DNA from: Actinocorallia herbida
GTDB lineage: Bacteria > Actinomycetota > Actinomycetes > Streptosporangiales > Streptosporangiaceae
DNA: 64,000 nucleotides
Direction: 5' to 3'
NCBI RefSeq assembly: GCF_003751225.1
Contig: NZ_RJKE01000001.1
Span: 3,906,001 to 3,970,000, forward strand
Positions 62,199 to 64,000 of this stretch are shown piece by piece (within the stretch, counting starts at the first letter, position 1; each line of letters opens with the position of its first letter). Position numbers and translations under genes: made by a program. A model generated the notes under the pieces. The model saw only the letters and a list, made by a program, of their open reading frames with translations. It was not told the origin of the DNA and did no database searches.

Positions 62199-63182
62199 CT
62201 AGATGATCGAGGTGTGGCCGCTGGGCTCGGCGTCCACCGGGCTGAACAGGGACGCCGCCGAGGGCGCTCCGGTGGTGATCCGCTGCTCGCGCGCATAGCG
62301 GACGATCAGTTCCATCGCGCGGACGTTGCCGTCGGTCAGGCCGTACTGCCACGGGTCCTTGCCGAGCAGCGCGTCCTGCTCGCGCCAGGCGTCCTGGACG
62401 AAGGCGAACGGCAGGGTCCGGGGGTTGCGCAGCCGCTCCATCGCCTGCCGCCGCGCGGTGGTGAACGCGGCCAGGAGGCTGTTCGGCACCCATGGGTGCC
62501 GGTCGACGACCTCCTGGCGGATGGTCACGACGTGCATCACGGGGAAGACGCCGGTCTTGGCGTAGTACCGCTTCTCGACGTCGGCGTAGTCGGGGAACAG
62601 GCGGGCGACCGCCGGGTCTCCGGCGAGGAACGACGGCGGGTGGTAGGCCGACACCGTCGCGGCGATCCCGCCCGAGGTGAGCAGGTCGTCGATGCGGTGG
62701 CGGGCCGCGCTGTCGGTGGGGGCGAGCGGGGCCTGCTGGCCGTCGGCGAGCCTGCCGAAACCACCGAAGACATCGACCCAGTCGACCTTGTCGAGGTCGA
62801 GGCCGTGCTCGTCCTGGAGGATGCCGCGGATCCACACCGCCGCGGCGGGCTCGAACCCGCCGATGCCGACCGCCCTCCCGGTGAGGTCGGCGACGGACTC
62901 GATGCCGCTGCCGGTGTGCACGAAGATCGAGCCGTGCCGGAACCTGCGGTGCGGGAAGACCGGGATCGCCGTCAGCGGCTCGCCCTGCTCCTTGGCGCGC
63001 AGGTACTGGACGATGTTGAACTCCGAGACGTCGACCTCGTTGCGGCGGTCGAGCCGGAAGATGCGCTCCTTGTCGTCCGACAGGGGCACGAGGTCGATGC
63101 CGTCGGGCCGGACCGTGCCGTCCAGCAGCGCGCGGGTGATCTCGTAGTCGCCGCAGGCGAGCGAGAGGGTGAGCCGGCTCAT
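62199..63182 (-). CDS. 4,5-dihydroxyphthalate-decarboxylase-like / periplasmic-binding-fold protein
   Basis: A 327-residue protein with the type II periplasmic-binding fold seen in Pht5-type 4,5-dihydroxyphthalate decarboxylases (LACGDYEITRALLDG, RHGSIFVHTGSGI, VGIGGFEPAAAVWIRGIL). It has no signal peptide, so it is cytoplasmic rather than an ABC binding protein, although a binding role for the adjacent importer cannot be excluded. It overlaps the ATPase gene by four bases. Confidence 0.85.
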   Translation of the reverse strand: MSRLTLSLACGDYEITRALLDGTVRPDGIDLVPLSDDKERIFRLDRRNEVDVSEFNIVQYLRAKEQGEPLTAIPVFPHRRFRHGSIFVHTGSGIESVADLTGRAVGIGGFEPAAAVWIRGILQDEHGLDLDKVDWVDVFGGFGRLADGQQAPLAPTDSAARHRIDDLLTSGGIAATVSAYHPPSFLAGDPAVARLFPDYADVEKRYYAKTGVFPVMHVVTIRQEVVDRHPWVPNSLLAAFTTARRQAMERLRNPRTLPFAFVQDAWREQDALLGKDPWQYGLTDGNVRAMELIVRYAREQRITTGAPSAASLFSPVDAEPSGHTSII

Positions 63183-63955
63183 CGGGCGGCCTCCTGGTGG
63201 TGGCCGAGCGCGCTGAAGACCGAGGCGCGCAGGTCGGCGAAGGTCTCGGTGGCCTTGGTCGCGATCTGCTCGCGCGGCCGCGGCAGGTCGACCGGCATGA
63301 CCTCGCGGATGGTGGTGGGCGTGCGGGTGAGGACGACGATCCGGCCGCCGAGGTAGATGGCCTCATCGATGTCGTGGGTGACGAAACCGATCGTCATCTT
63401 CCGCTCGGACCACAGCCGCTGGGTGAGGTCCTCCAGCTCGACGCGCGTCTGCGCGTCGACCGAGGCGAACGGCTCGTCCATCAGCAGCAGCCGGGGCCGG
63501 TAGGCGAGCGCGCGGGCGATGGCCACGCGCTGCTGCATGCCGCCGGACAGCTGCCACGGCTTCTTGTCCAGGTGGGCGCTCAGCCCGACCGACGCCAGCG
63601 CCTCCGCGGTGCGCTCGGCCGCCTCCTTCTTGGAGATCGGCTTGTAGCGCAGCGGCAGCCTGACGTTCTCCGCGACGCTCAGCCACGGCAGCAGCGAGCG
63701 GCTGTAGTCCTGGAACACGATGCCGAGCGTGTCGGGCGGGCCGGTGACGTCCTCGCCCGCGACCCGGACGGTGCCGGAGTCGAAGGGCATGAGGCCGCCC
63801 AGGCAGCGCAGCATCGTGGTCTTGCCGCAGCCCGACGGGCCCACGATGGAGACGAGTTCGCCCTCGAAGACCTCGAGAGTGATGTCCGCGAGGACGAGTT
63901 CACTCCCGTAGCTCTTGCGCAGGCCGTCGACCTGGAGGATCGCCTGCTCAGTCAT
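63179..63955 (-). CDS. ABC transporter ATPase (nitrate/sulfonate/taurine type)
   Basis: A 258-residue ATPase: Walker A GPSGCGKTTM, Q-loop FQDYSRSLLPW, signature LSGGMQQR, Walker B LLMDEPFASVD and H-loop VTHDIDEAIYLG. This group powers import of aromatic acids, taurine, sulfonates or nitrate. It overlaps both the permease end and the next gene, so it is tightly coupled. It predicts an aromatic-acid importer for the pathway downstream. Confidence 0.93.
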   Translation of the reverse strand: MTEQAILQVDGLRKSYGSELVLADITLEVFEGELVSIVGPSGCGKTTMLRCLGGLMPFDSGTVRVAGEDVTGPPDTLGIVFQDYSRSLLPWLSVAENVRLPLRYKPISKKEAAERTAEALASVGLSAHLDKKPWQLSGGMQQRVAIARALAYRPRLLLMDEPFASVDAQTRVELEDLTQRLWSERKMTIGFVTHDIDEAIYLGGRIVVLTRTPTTIREVMPVDLPRPREQIATKATETFADLRASVFSALGHHQEAAR

Positions 63956-64000
63956 TGACGTACTCTCCGAACTTCCGGTCCAGCAGGCGGCCGCCGAAGG
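63948..64000 (-). CDS. ABC permease C-terminus, cut by the window edge
   Basis: The last 16-17 codons of a minus-strand gene, ending with LLDRKFGEYVND and TGA at 63948, overlapping the ATPase start by 8 bases. Identity as the permease is inferred from the ATPase next to it. Confidence 0.6.
   Translation of the reverse strand, partial: FGGRLLDRKFGEYVND

Noticed and set aside
1-64000. tRNA genes, rRNA, CRISPR arrays or riboswitches
   Set aside because: I saw no regularly spaced repeats, no clear cloverleaf or conserved rRNA or riboswitch cores by eye; weak ones could be missed.

Overview
The window is very GC-rich, uses GTG and TTG starts often, has third codon positions that are almost all G or C, and carries typical actinomycete families (an SARP/AfsR-like giant regulator, a deazaflavin-type nitroreductase-fold protein, many TetR/MarR regulators). 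It looks like chromosomal DNA of a filamentous actinobacterium, perhaps a Streptosporangiales/Thermomonosporaceae relative; that placement is inference. I see no rRNA, tRNA, CRISPR, phage or insertion-sequence genes.

Layout. 1-6.3 kb (minus strand): a giant uncharacterised protein cut by the left edge, a cation/proton antiporter, an endo/exonuclease/phosphatase-fold hydrolase and a small secreted protein. 6.4-12.8 kb (plus): an orphan PAS histidine kinase, a coiled small-protein pair, a small secreted protein, a beta-carbonic-anhydrase-like protein with an altered active site, and a kinase/PAP2-phosphatase/response-regulator set. 12.9-15.2 kb: an amidase and a divergent TetR regulator with a palindromic operator. 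15.4-23 kb: a tightly coupled peptide-type ABC importer with a CocE-type hydrolase and a DUF3237 protein. 23-28 kb: a MarR regulator divergent from a crotonase / acyl-CoA ligase / 3-hydroxyacyl-CoA dehydrogenase / amidohydrolase operon that could form a CoA-dependent chain-shortening route. 28-34 kb: a fused xanthine-dehydrogenase-like molybdoenzyme with its FAD subunit, an IPNS-like oxygenase without the usual RxS arginine, a purine-type deaminase and an XRE-cupin regulator, which suggests N-heterocycle/purine catabolism.

34-44 kb: an SDR enzyme, a membrane protein, a 1,319-residue AfsR-like regulator with an internal repeat-built linker, a Cof-type HAD phosphatase, an APC permease and an MFS exporter. 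43.7-53.2 kb: a very large propeller/membrane/Ig-like protein broken by a one-base frameshift, an NADPH:quinone-type oxidoreductase with its TetR regulator and a nested palindromic operator, and a secreted multidomain metallophosphoesterase. 53.3-57.1 kb: a nitroreductase-fold protein divergent from a TetR gene, a HAD phosphatase beside a scrap zone (short-chain-dehydrogenase start fused to an AraC tail), and a helical-repeat protein.

57.2-64 kb (minus, running off the right edge): a catabolic operon with an ABC importer (permease end, ATPase), a 4,5-dihydroxyphthalate-decarboxylase-like protein, an FAD aromatic monooxygenase, an SDR, an FAH-family hydrolase, a hydroxyquinol 1,2-dioxygenase and a maleylacetate reductase. 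Together they predict uptake of an aromatic acid, its oxidative decarboxylation to hydroxyquinol, ring cleavage and reduction to 3-oxoadipate. This operon and the 28-34 kb oxidative cluster are the best candidates for undescribed pathways.
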